From the NCBI GenBank assembly GCA_016201085.1, contig JACQDO010000430.1, forward strand, positions 1 through 14,084: a DNA stretch of 14,084 bases. The letters are read 5' to 3'. Origin of the DNA: Hyphomicrobiales bacterium (lineage in GTDB: Bacteria; Pseudomonadota; Alphaproteobacteria; Rhizobiales; Xanthobacteraceae). The position numbers were made by a program, and so were the translations under genes. This document shows positions 1 through 6,571 of this stretch, piece by piece. Numbering within the stretch: position 1 is the first letter of the stretch; every line of letters begins with the position of its first letter. The notes under the pieces were generated by a model, which saw nothing but the letters and a program-made list of their open reading frames with translations, did not search any database and was not told the DNA's origin.

Positions 1-239
1 CGACGCTGGGGACCATGGCTTGCCCCTCAATCTTAGCCGAAATCCGGTGCCCCTCCGCGATCGAGTCGAGGACGTGTTTTCAGGATCGCTCGTTAAGCTT
101 AGCACCCGGCCGGCCGCGGCTGAACCGCCGACGCGCCCGCCTGTTGCTGCGCTTGCCGCAGTGCACGCAATACAGCCACCGCCGACTGGAAAATTCTACG
201 TTTTCTTAGGGAAATCAAATGCTTATACCAAATATAGCG

Positions 240-256
240 TTCCTTGACTCAAGGAA
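240..256. promoter_or_regulatory. Perfect 17-bp palindrome overlapping the -35 box of the atp operon
   Basis: The sequence TTCCTTGA-C-TCAAGGAA is a perfect inverted repeat with 8-base arms around a single central base. The putative -35 hexamer TTGACT (244-249) lies inside it, so a dimeric regulator bound here would be expected to compete with RNA polymerase. The symmetry and overlap are seen directly; the operator function is inference. I do not recognise it as a named operator (it does not match the Irr ICE box). Confidence 0.45.
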
Positions 257-272
257 ACCCGATCAGTATGGT
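244..272 (+). promoter_or_regulatory. Sigma-70-like promoter candidate for the atp operon
   Basis: TTGACT (244-249) is separated by exactly 17 bases from TATGGT (267-272). The first differs from consensus TTGACA at one base, and the second keeps the key T-A-T...T pattern. The upstream flank is AT-rich. Initiation would fall near 279, leaving a leader of about 54 nt before the atpI ATG at 333. The position is right for the whole F0 operon, since no other good candidate lies closer. Confidence 0.5.
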
Positions 273-332
273 CCGCGCGGCTTTTAGGGCGGCGGGACAT
301 TCGGAGCCTATAAAACCACGCAGGTCGAAAGC

Positions 333-692
333 ATGGCTGACGACAGGCGCGGCACCACAGGCGAACGCAAAGAACCGTCGGACGACGAGGCTGCTCTCTC
401 CGCGAGGCTCCAGCGTCTCGGCGACCGGCTCGCATCGGCGAACCGACCATCCGAAAACGACACCGGTCCTCGTCAGACCGCCGATGCTTCGGCGATGGCG
501 CGCGGTTTCCGGCTTTCGACCGAACTGGTCGCGGGTGTCGTGGTCGGCGCGCTGATCGGCTGGCTGCTCGACCGCTGGCTGGGAATTTCGCCGTGGGGGC
601 TCATCGTGTTTCTGTTGCTCGGCTTTGCCGCCGGCGTGCTTAACGTGATGCGGGCGGCGGGCGTCGTTCGCGAGCGGAATTTGACAGACTAG
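333..692 (+). CDS. atpI: ATP synthase accessory protein AtpI
   Basis: A 119-residue protein of the AtpI/Atp1 family, the small membrane protein that opens alphaproteobacterial F0 operons. The family is linked to assembly of the c-ring or to Mg2+ uptake, and it is not a structural subunit. The first ~50 residues are polar and charged. Two hydrophobic helices follow, at about 62-82 (starting [19 protein letters not shown]) and 86-106 ([20 protein letters not shown]). The Gly-rich first helix, the DRWLG loop and the GFAAG motif in the second are typical of the family. The start is preceded by a modest AGG 8 nt upstream. It is first in a run atpI-atpB-atpE-b'-b, with atpB 17 nt downstream. Function is inferred from family and context. 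Confidence 0.88.
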   Translation: MADDRRGTTGERKEPSDDEAALSARLQRLGDRLASANRPSENDTGPRQTADASAMARGFRLSTELVAGVVVGALIGWLLDRWLGISPWGLIVFLLLGFAAGVLNVMRAAGVVRERNLTD

Positions 693-709
693 GCGCAAGA
701 CCAACGATA

Positions 710-1462
710 ATGGCTACCGACCCCATCCACCAATTCCAGATCGTCAATCTCTTTCCGGTCGCCAAGATCGGTAACACCGAGATCGCTTTCACCAATTCGG
801 CGGCCTACATGGCCGTGGCGGTGGCGATCATCCTGCTGCTGACGATCGGCGGCACCGCGCGCCGCAGCCTGATACCGGGACGCCTGCAATCGATCGCCGA
901 GCTGTCCTACGAATTCGTCGCCGACACCATACGCAGCACCGCGGGCAAGGAAGGCATGCGCTTCTTCCCGTTCGTGTTCACGCTGTTCATGTTCATCCTG
1001 GTGATCAACCTCGTCGGCCTGATCCCCTACACCTTCACCGTCACCACCCACATCATCGTCACCGCGACATTGGCGCTGTCGGTGTTTGCCACGGTGCTGG
1101 TCTATGGCTTCTGGCGGAACGGGCTGCACTTCTTCAATCTGTTCGTGCCCAAGGGCATCCCGATCTACATCCTGCCGCTGATCGTGTTCATCGAGGTGCT
1201 GTCGTTCATCTCGCGCCCGATCTCGCACAGCGTGCGACTGTTCGCCAACATGCTGGCCGGCCACATCACCCTCAAGGTGTTCGCAAGCTTCATCGTGCTG
1301 CTGAGCGGCGCCGGCATTTTCGGCATCGCCGGCGCGGCATTGCCGCTGGCCCTGGTGGTCGCGCTCACCGCGCTCGAGCTGCTGGTCGCCTTCCTGCAAG
1401 CTTACGTGTTCGCAATCCTCACCTGCATCTATCTCAACGATGCGATTCATCCGGGCCACTGA
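710..1462 (+). CDS. atpB: F0F1 ATP synthase subunit a
   Basis: Subunit a of the F0 sector, the stator membrane protein that forms the two half-channels for protons next to the c-ring. It has 250 residues, the usual length in alphaproteobacteria. It opens with the family's characteristic [13 protein letters not shown] and contains five or six hydrophobic segments. The signature helix [14 protein letters not shown] carries the essential arginine at residue 176, equivalent to E. coli aArg210, which faces the c-subunit carboxylate. The C-terminal helix with [16 protein letters not shown] is also conserved. It sits 17 nt after atpI and 31 nt before atpE, in the standard F0 order. Confidence 0.98.
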   Translation: MATDPIHQFQIVNLFPVAKIGNTEIAFTNSAAYMAVAVAIILLLTIGGTARRSLIPGRLQSIAELSYEFVADTIRSTAGKEGMRFFPFVFTLFMFILVINLVGLIPYTFTVTTHIIVTATLALSVFATVLVYGFWRNGLHFFNLFVPKGIPIYILPLIVFIEVLSFISRPISHSVRLFANMLAGHITLKVFASFIVLLSGAGIFGIAGAALPLALVVALTALELLVAFLQAYVFAILTCIYLNDAIHPGH

Positions 1463-1493
1463 GGCCCGACCGTTCCAGCAAAAGGAGTTCGTC

Positions 1494-1721
1494 ATGGATC
1501 CAGTGGCAGCAAAATACATCGGTGCCGGCATTGCCTGCATCGGCATGGGCGGCGCCGGCGTCGGCGTCGGCGCGATTTTCGGTCATTACCTGGCCGCCGC
1601 GCTGCGCAATCCGTCGGCCGCGCAGGGCCAATTCGGCAACCTGATCTTCGGGTTCGCCGTGACCGAAGCGCTCGGCATCTTCTCGCTGCTGATCGCGCTC
1701 TTGCTGCTGTTCGCGCTCTAA
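1494..1721 (+). CDS. atpE: F0F1 ATP synthase subunit c
   Basis: A 75-residue hairpin protein that forms the proton-carrying rotor ring. Helix 1 (about 8-33) contains the tight GxGxGxG packing motif at residues 20-26. The polar loop is Arg38-Asn39-Pro40, which contacts the F1 gamma/epsilon foot. Helix 2 carries the proton-binding carboxylate Glu58 in [19 protein letters not shown]. The frame is open further upstream, to an ATG at 1440 that overlaps atpB. The start at 1494 is chosen because a strong AAAGGAG (1481-1487) lies 6 nt before it and the resulting length is that of the family. The strong site fits the need for many c copies per complex. Confidence 0.98.
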   Translation: MDPVAAKYIGAGIACIGMGGAGVGVGAIFGHYLAAALRNPSAAQGQFGNLIFGFAVTEALGIFSLLIALLLLFAL

Positions 1722-1751
1722 GTCCTCCACCAGCCGGGGCTTCGATCCGCA

Positions 1752-2285
1752 ATGGCGACCAATTCGCATACCGAGCAACCGTCGGGCCATAAGGGCGCCT
1801 TTCCGCCCTTCAATCCGAACACGTTCGGCTCGCAGCTGTTTTGGCTCGTCATCGCCTTCGTGGTGCTCTACGTGCTGATGGCCAAGGTGGCGCTGCCGCA
1901 GATCGGCGCCATCATCGAGAGCCGGCAGAAGCGCATTGCCGACGACCTCGCAGGCGCCGCTTCGCTCAAGACCGAGTCGGACGCGGCGATCGCGGCCTAC
2001 GAAAAGGCGCTGGCCGATGCCCGCGCCCGCGCGCAGCTGATCGCCAACGAGACCCGCGATAAGCAGCAGGCGGCGGCGGAAGCCCGCCGCAAGACGCTCG
2101 AGGGCGAGCTCAACGTCAAGCTGGCCGAGGCCGAGAAGACCATCGCCGCCACCAAGCAGGCCGCGATGGCCAATGTGCGCGGCATCGCGGCCGACGCCAC
2201 CAAGGCGATTGTCGAGCGGCTGATCGGCAAGGCGCCGTCCGACAAGGCCATCGACGCGGCCGTCGGCGACGCGCTGAAGAGCTGA
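1752..2285 (+). CDS. atpF2: F0F1 ATP synthase subunit b'
   Basis: The b' subunit of the peripheral stalk, 177 residues (also called atpG or atpX in related genomes; it is not the gamma subunit). An N-terminal tail containing PPFNPNTFGSQLFWL leads into a single membrane helix (about 27-49). A long charged heptad-like coiled coil rich in Ala, Glu, Lys and Arg then runs almost to the C-terminus. Alphaproteobacteria pair one b' with one b instead of a b homodimer. The Phe-Pro-rich stretch before the helix is typical of b'. It starts 30 nt after atpE with only a weak ribosome binding site and ends 12 nt before the b gene. Confidence 0.93.
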   Translation: MATNSHTEQPSGHKGAFPPFNPNTFGSQLFWLVIAFVVLYVLMAKVALPQIGAIIESRQKRIADDLAGAASLKTESDAAIAAYEKALADARARAQLIANETRDKQQAAAEARRKTLEGELNVKLAEAEKTIAATKQAAMANVRGIAADATKAIVERLIGKAPSDKAIDAAVGDALKS

Positions 2286-2297
2286 GGAAGGCAACCC

Positions 2298-2801
2298 GTG
2301 CACACCATTGTCGAATTGCTGGGCGATGCCGAGTTCTGGGTGGCGGTTGCGTTCGTGATCTTCGTGGCCGGGATGGGCTATCTCGGCGTCCACCGCATGA
2401 TCGCCAAATCGCTCGACGATCGCGCCGGCCGCATCAAGGCCGAGCTCGACGAGGCCCGCAAGCTCAAGGACGAGGCCGCCCAGTTGCTGGCGCACTACCA
2501 GCGCAAGCGGCAGGAGGCCGAAGGCGAGGCGCAGGAAATCGTTGCCGGCGCCAAGTCCGAGGCCGAACGGCTGGCCGTCGAGGCCAAGGCCAAGATCGAG
2601 GAATTCGTCGCCCGCCGTACCAAGATGGCCGAGACCAAGATCGCCCAGGCCGAGGCCCAGGCCGCCGCCGACGTTCGTGCTGCTGCTGCTGATGCTGCTG
2701 TCGCCGCCGCCGAAAAAATCCTCACCCGCGAAACCAAGGGCACCTTGGCCGCCGGGCTGATCGCCAAGGGGATCGAGGATATCCGCAAAAAATTGAACTA
2801 G
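2298..2801 (+). CDS. atpF: F0F1 ATP synthase subunit b
   Basis: The b subunit of the peripheral stalk, 167 residues. Translation starts at a GTG, supported by AGGAAGG (2285-2291) about 6 nt upstream. Residues ~10-30 ([20 protein letters not shown]) form the membrane helix. The rest is a charged coiled coil, with [19 protein letters not shown] marking the classical b-subunit hinge region. It pairs with b' and links F0 to the delta/alpha subunits of F1, whose genes are not in this window. Near residues 130-140 an Ala-rich stretch is written with an unusual run of GCT codons (see findings). It is the last gene of the operon and is followed at once by a hairpin. Confidence 0.95.
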   Translation: MHTIVELLGDAEFWVAVAFVIFVAGMGYLGVHRMIAKSLDDRAGRIKAELDEARKLKDEAAQLLAHYQRKRQEAEGEAQEIVAGAKSEAERLAVEAKAKIEEFVARRTKMAETKIAQAEAQAAADVRAAAADAAVAAAEKILTRETKGTLAAGLIAKGIEDIRKKLN

Positions 2802-2845
2802 CAGGCGGACTTAGCCGGCATTTGGCCGCTAACCGTTACCGCCTG
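2802..2845 (+). terminator. Nested hairpin directly after atpF, possible operon terminator
   Basis: Beginning one base after the atpF stop, an outer stem CAGGCGG (2802-2808) / CCGCCTG (2839-2845) encloses an inner hairpin TTAGC(C)GGC-ATTTG-GCCGCTAA (about 2811-2832), which has one bulged C. There is no U-run behind it, so it is not a textbook Rho-independent terminator. It could slow polymerase, protect the 3' end of the mRNA or assist Rho. The pairing is visible in the sequence; the role is inferred from position. Confidence 0.4.
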
Positions 2846-3042
2846 AGGTGGCCGCATAGGCTCTGGACCGTCCTGCCAGCTGCAATTGCCCGCGCCGTAG
2901 TTTTCCCCACTATTAATCCCGGGCGTCTAAAAATCTTGCCAAGTTGTGGCCCGCGCCCTTTGCCTACCTCCGTACCACTCGTATCCTTGCGCAGCTGATT
3001 CGCCGTTCGGCACGAGCCGACCAGCAGGTCATCGGGGGACCC

Positions 3043-3699
3043 GTGGTCATCTTCGATTGCAACGGCGTTCTCGTCGACAGCGAACCGTTGGCGACCGCCA
3101 TAGTATCGCAAGAGTTCATGCGAGCCGGCTTCCCGCTGACGCCGGATATTGTGGCGCGCTATTTCACCGGCCGGCGTCCCGCCGACATGTTCGCCGAGGT
3201 CGAGGCCGCCGCCGGCCGCAAGCTGCCGCCGGATTTTGCCACCACCGTCGCGACCGCGACCTTGCGCCGCTTCCGCGCCGAGCTGCGCGCGACCAAGCAC
3301 GCCACCTACGCGCTGTCCTGGCTGCGCGGGCCGAAATGCGTGGCCTCGTCCTCTTCGATCGATCGCATCCGGGTCAGTCTCGATAGCACCGACCTGCTCC
3401 GCTTCTTCGAGCCCAATCTGTTTTCGGCCAGCGAGGTGCGCAGCGGCAAGCCGGCGCCCGACCTGTTCCTGCATGCCGCCGGCCGCATGCGTGTCGAGCC
3501 GCGCGCGTGCATCGTGGTGGAAGACTCGGCGGTCGGCGTCACTGCCGGCATCGCGGCCGGCATGACGGCGATCGGGTTCGTCGGCGGCAGCCATGCCACG
3601 GGCCAACTCGGCAATCAGCTGCGCGCCGCCGGCGCCAGCGCCGTGATCTCCGACCTGCGCGCGCTCAAGAGCACGATCATTGATTTAAGAGGGTGGTGA
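3043..3699 (+). CDS. HAD-superfamily hydrolase with altered motif I (DCNG)
   Basis: A 218-residue protein of the beta-phosphoglucomutase/YieH-like branch of the HAD superfamily, which mostly contains cytoplasmic phosphatases and phosphomutases acting on small phosphorylated metabolites. Motif I is FDCNGVLVDSE with the nucleophile Asp5. The second Asp of the usual DxD, the general acid/base, is Asn7 here. An alpha-helical cap follows (about 15-85). Motif II lies in CVASSSS (99-105). Motif III is Lys136 in SGKPAPDLF. Motif IV is Glu160-Asp161 in VVEDSAVG, the Mg2+ site. The GTG at 3043 is chosen because motif I should lie at the extreme N-terminus and GGGGGA precedes it, although only 3 nt away. 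An ATG at 2944 in the same frame would add an atypical 33-residue extension. Substrate unknown. Confidence 0.85.
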   Translation: MVIFDCNGVLVDSEPLATAIVSQEFMRAGFPLTPDIVARYFTGRRPADMFAEVEAAAGRKLPPDFATTVATATLRRFRAELRATKHATYALSWLRGPKCVASSSSIDRIRVSLDSTDLLRFFEPNLFSASEVRSGKPAPDLFLHAAGRMRVEPRACIVVEDSAVGVTAGIAAGMTAIGFVGGSHATGQLGNQLRAAGASAVISDLRALKSTIIDLRGW

Positions 3700-3705
3700 C
3701 GTTAC

Positions 3706-3794
3706 CCGCTCGTCCCCGCGAAAGCGGGGACCCAGTGCTACTCATCTCATTTGAAGCTGCATCTCTGGATTCCCGCTTACGCGGGAATGAGCGG
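3706..3794. repeat. REP-like palindromic intergenic repeat (copy 1)
   Basis: This element fills the gap between the converging HAD and lipoprotein genes. It contains two near-perfect hairpins. The first is GTCCCCGC-GAAA-GCGGGGAC (3712-3731), an 8-bp stem with a GNRA-type tetraloop. The second is ATTCCCGC-TTAC-GCGGGAAT (3769-3788). The outer ends CCGCTCGTCCCCGC and GCGGGAATGAGCGG are imperfect inverted copies, so the whole 89 bp can also fold on itself. The internal CTGGATTCC is shared with the second element at 4585-4686. Dispersed elements of this style are common in Bradyrhizobium-like genomes. Lying between convergent genes, it may act as a bidirectional terminator. Confidence 0.7.
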
Positions 3795-3820
3795 AGTTTA
3801 TTCGACGCGTGCGGCGCAGA

Positions 3821-4501
3821 TCAACTCTGCTTCGGCTGAGCGGCGGTCTTCGGCTTCGGCTTGGCGGCCGGTTTCTTTCTTGCCGGCGGTTTTTTCTCCG
3901 GCGTCGCGCCGGCCGGATCGAAGCCGACATAGACCACGTAGGCATCGATATCGGCCAGCGGCTGCGGCAGCGGGAATGAGATATCGGAATCGACATGGGT
4001 GAAGGTAACGCGGTCGACCGCGCCGGCGATCGTCACCGGAATGCGCGCGAGTTTCGATACGATCGCCTTCGGGTTGATGCCCTCGCGCACCACCGCGAGA
4101 CGCAGCGGCACCTCGAGGGTACCGGGACCGCCAGCCGGACCGGTGATGACGCGGCCCTCGACGCCGACTTTCATGGTCATGACGCCGGCATTGACGCGGC
4201 ATTCGCGCGCGGTGCGGACGATGCTGCCCTGATAGCGCACCTCGAGCGGCGACGGCTCGCTCTCGCCCGGCTTGCTGCCGATCAGCAGCGTGGCCGCCCC
4301 GGTGCGCACATCGACGCCGGGACACTCGACATCGGTGGCATTGGCATCGCCGCCGACGCCGGCCACGTTGTCGCCGCCGGTCGTCGCTTTTGACGATGTG
4401 TTGAAGAGATCCAAGGAGGAGGAGCCGAACAAATTGCCGCCGCATCCGCCCAAGGCCAATGCCAAGCCCAATAGCGCGGCCATGGTGGTACCGGTTCGCA
4501 T
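3821..4501 (-). CDS. Putative lipoprotein of unknown function
   Basis: A 226-residue protein I cannot assign to a named family. Residues 1-20 form a lipoprotein signal: MRTGTT, a hydrophobic core, then the lipobox Leu-Gly-Gly-Cys with the lipidated Cys20. This predicts anchoring in the inner or outer membrane facing the periplasm. After a Gly/Ser/Asn-rich linker comes a compact domain (about 45-195) with two cysteines, in VECPGVD and RECRVNAG, that could form a disulfide. The end is a low-complexity Lys/Pro/Ala tail (PEKKPPARKKPAAK and following) that may interact with the cell wall or nucleic acid. The start at 4501 is preferred over an in-frame ATG at 4528 because it gives a proper signal peptide and has GGAG just upstream. 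It appears to be a single-gene unit between two repeats. Confidence 0.8.
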   Translation of the reverse strand: MRTGTTMAALLGLALALGGCGGNLFGSSSLDLFNTSSKATTGGDNVAGVGGDANATDVECPGVDVRTGAATLLIGSKPGESEPSPLEVRYQGSIVRTARECRVNAGVMTMKVGVEGRVITGPAGGPGTLEVPLRLAVVREGINPKAIVSKLARIPVTIAGAVDRVTFTHVDSDISFPLPQPLADIDAYVVYVGFDPAGATPEKKPPARKKPAAKPKPKTAAQPKQS

Positions 4502-4584
4502 CGTGTCTCCGCGCCGCTCTTCAAGCATTGTCTGGTTCCTTCTTATAGCAAGCCAAGCGTGGCAAGCCCAAGGCGGAAACCTGT

Positions 4585-4686
4585 GTCATTCCGGGACGCG
4601 GCGAAGCCGCGGACCCGGAATCCAGACACGCCCCGAATGTCTCTGGATTCCGGGTTCGCACGCTGGCGCGTGCGCCCCGGAATGAC
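4585..4686. repeat. REP-like palindromic intergenic repeat (copy 2)
   Basis: This element is bounded by GTCATTCCGGG and CCCCGGAATGAC, which are inverted copies. Inside are two imperfect hairpins. One is CCGGG..CGCGGC-GAA-GCCGCG..CCCGG (about 4591-4618). The other is ATTCCGGG..CGCACGC-TGGC-GCGTGCG..CCGGAAT (about 4648-4682). A further inverted pair, GGAATCCAGA / TCTGGATTCC, lies between them. It resembles the element at 3706-3794 in architecture and core sequence but is not identical. It separates the GNAT gene (upstream in transcription) from the lipoprotein gene, both on the minus strand, where it could end or attenuate transcription from the thrC operon. Confidence 0.7.
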
Positions 4687-4693
4687 GGCTCAT

Positions 4694-5278
4694 TCAATCC
4701 GGATCGTCGCCAAGCCGCGCATAGAGCAGATGGTCCTGCCAGACCCCGTTGATGCATAGATAGCTGCGGGCATGACCCTCGCGCGTAAAACCGGTCTTCT
4801 CCAGCAGGCCGACCGAGGCGGTATTGCTGGGAATGCAGGCCGCCTCCAGCCGGTGCAGCCGCAACGTTTTGAAGCAGAACGGCACCAAAGCGTGCACCGC
4901 CGCGGTCATATAGCCCTTGCGGGCGAACGGCGCGCCAACCCAGTAGCCCAGCGAGCCCGCCTGCGCCACGCCGCGGCGGATATTGGCGAGCGTCAGCCCG
5001 CCGACCAAAGCATTGTCGTCGTTGCGAAAGATCATGAAGGCATAGGCGAGATCGCTGCGCTGATCGTCGGCATAGCGCTTGAGGCGGCGGCGGAAGGCGC
5101 CGCGCGACAGATCGTCGTCCGGCCAGGTCGGCTCCCAGGGCACCAGGAAATCGCGGCTCGTCTCGCGCAAGGCGGCCCATTCGGCATAGTCGCCGCTTTG
5201 CGGCACGCGCAAGCTCACGCCATCGCCGGCGATGGCCGGCATGCTGTCGTTGAAACTGACGCTGCGGAAGAATGCCAT
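4694..5278 (-). CDS. GNAT-family N-acetyltransferase (RimJ/RimL-like)
   Basis: A 194-residue acetyl-CoA-dependent N-acetyltransferase of the RimJ/RimL group, which modifies protein N-termini (ribosomal proteins) or small amines; the substrate cannot be read from sequence. Visible landmarks are the N-terminal VSLRVPQSGDYAEWAALRE and the LVGGLTLANI strand. The acetyl-CoA pyrophosphate-binding motif A lies around residues 112-130 (VGAPFARKGYM), followed by LHRLEAACIPSNTASVGLLEKTGF, the conserved helix with the Asn-x-x-Ser/Gly pattern. The start at MAFFRS (5278) has AGAGG just before it and fits the family. An in-frame ATG at 5293 would add five residues. It is the last gene of the thrC-M16-GNAT run, 6-21 nt after the M16 stop, and was probably co-transcribed with it. 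Confidence 0.88.
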   Translation of the reverse strand: MAFFRSVSFNDSMPAIAGDGVSLRVPQSGDYAEWAALRETSRDFLVPWEPTWPDDDLSRGAFRRRLKRYADDQRSDLAYAFMIFRNDDNALVGGLTLANIRRGVAQAGSLGYWVGAPFARKGYMTAAVHALVPFCFKTLRLHRLEAACIPSNTASVGLLEKTGFTREGHARSYLCINGVWQDHLLYARLGDDPD

Positions 5279-5299
5279 GACGGCCTCTGCCATACGCGG

Positions 5300-6571
5300 T
5301 CAGGCCGCGCGGCGAACAAGACTTTCAGCGATCGCGGCGGTGCTTTCAAGCCCTTTGCCGGGCCCGAGCGCGGCGATCGCCGGCTGGCTGCTCTCGATCA
5401 ATGCACGGCCGGCGGCACGCGCGCTCTCAATAGTCACGGCGTCGACTTTGCCGACGATTTCATCGAGCGGAATCGGCCGGCCATAGGCCAGCATCTGCCG
5501 CGCCAATTGGCCAAGGCGCGCCTCCGAGCTTTCCAGCGCCATCAGCAGGCCGGCTTTCATCTGTGCCTTGGCCTTGGCGATTTCCGCTTCATTGATGGTT
5601 TCGGTCGCCTTGGCGACCTCGTCGATCACCACGCGCATGAGCTCGGGCGCGTCGCTCTCGTCGGTGCCGGCATAGAGTCCGAACAGCCCGGTATCGGCAT
5701 AGGGCATGTGGAAGGCGTGGATCGAATAGCAGAGCCCGCGCTTCTCGCGCACCTCCTGGAACAGCCGCGACGACATGCCGCCGCCGAGCACGTTGGTGAA
5801 CACCTGCAGGCTGTAGAGCGCCTCGTTGCGCACGGCCAAGCCTTGCAGCGCCAGCGCGATATGCACCTGCTCGAGATCGCGGCTTTCCACCCGCGTGCCG
5901 CCACGGAAAGTCGCCGGCTCCGGCGCCGGCGCGGCCGGTCCGACGAACTTGGCGAAGCGCCGCTCGGCCTCCTCGACAATGGCCTTGTGCTCGACGGCGC
6001 CGGCGGCGGCCACCAGCATGTCGGGCGCGCGGTAGTTGCGCGCGAGATAGGCGCGAATGCGCGCCGGATTGAACGAGCGTACGGTCTCCGGCGTGCCGAG
6101 AATGGAACGGCCGACCGCCTGCTTGGGAAACGCGGTCTCCTGCAAGCGGTCGAACACCAGATCGTCGGGCGCGTCCTGCACGGCGCCGATTTCCTGCACG
6201 ATCACGTTCTGCTCGCGCCGCAGCTCCTCGGTATCGAAAGCGGGTTCCGAGAGAATGTCGGACAGCACGTCGAGCGCCAGCGGCACGTCGGCCTTGAGCA
6301 CGCGCGCGTAATAAGCGGTGCTCTCGACGCTGGTCATGGCATTGAGATCGCCGCCAACCGCCTCTATCGACTCGGCGATCTGGCGCGCGCTGCGCCGCTG
6401 GGTGCCCTTGAACGCCATGTGCTCGAGCAGATGAGAAATCCCGTGTTCGTCGGGCGCCTCATCGCGGCTGCCGGCGCCGACCCAGACCCCGAGCGTGGCG
6501 CTCTCCAGATGCGGCATGCGGTCGGTCACCACCGACAGGCCGGAGGCAAGACGGGTGACTTCGACGCTCAT
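5300..6571 (-). CDS. M16-family zinc metallopeptidase (processing-peptidase-like)
   Basis: A 423-residue M16B peptidase, related to the beta subunit of mitochondrial processing peptidase. The inverted zinc motif HxxEH is at 47-51 (HLLEH), with the catalytic Glu50. The third metal ligand, Glu127 in IVQEIGAV, lies exactly 76 residues after His51, the classical spacing, so the N-terminal domain should be active. The inactive C-terminal M16 domain follows, with FTNVLGGGMSSRLFQEVREK and the substrate-binding GLCYSIHAF region. There is no signal peptide, so it is likely cytoplasmic. Its ATG overlaps the thrC stop (ATGA), with GGAG upstream, indicating translational coupling. Pairing of thrC with this peptidase is a familiar alphaproteobacterial arrangement, though a functional reason is not established. 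Confidence 0.95.
   Translation of the reverse strand: MSVEVTRLASGLSVVTDRMPHLESATLGVWVGAGSRDEAPDEHGISHLLEHMAFKGTQRRSARQIAESIEAVGGDLNAMTSVESTAYYARVLKADVPLALDVLSDILSEPAFDTEELRREQNVIVQEIGAVQDAPDDLVFDRLQETAFPKQAVGRSILGTPETVRSFNPARIRAYLARNYRAPDMLVAAAGAVEHKAIVEEAERRFAKFVGPAAPAPEPATFRGGTRVESRDLEQVHIALALQGLAVRNEALYSLQVFTNVLGGGMSSRLFQEVREKRGLCYSIHAFHMPYADTGLFGLYAGTDESDAPELMRVVIDEVAKATETINEAEIAKAKAQMKAGLLMALESSEARLGQLARQMLAYGRPIPLDEIVGKVDAVTIESARAAGRALIESSQPAIAALGPGKGLESTAAIAESLVRRAA

Larger units (their letters stand above)
1..332. other. Non-coding leader upstream of the F0 ATP synthase operon
   Basis: This stretch precedes atpI. Short open frames cross it on the plus strand, one of them open from the window edge to about 247. 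Their translations are rich in Pro, Ala and Arg, match no family I recognise, and lack a convincing ribosome binding site. The right part (about 185-245) is clearly more AT-rich than the surrounding DNA, as expected upstream of a strong promoter. It is followed by a palindrome and a sigma-70-like promoter, listed separately. I cannot exclude that the first bases are the tail of a gene lying mostly outside the window. Confidence 0.55.

Noticed and set aside
15..247. Short plus-strand frames in the left leader
   Set aside because: No family resemblance, no ribosome binding site, and the right end overlaps the palindrome and AT-rich promoter flank. I treat the region as non-coding.
309..314. TATAAA as an alternative -10 box for atpI
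   Set aside because: No acceptable -35 element lies 16-18 bp upstream, and it is only 19 nt from the start codon.
689..2495. Two long minus-strand open frames opposite atpB-atpE-atpF
   Set aside because: They are antisense shadows; the plus-strand subunits are unmistakable and the opposite translations are low-complexity Gln/Glu/His/Arg-rich.
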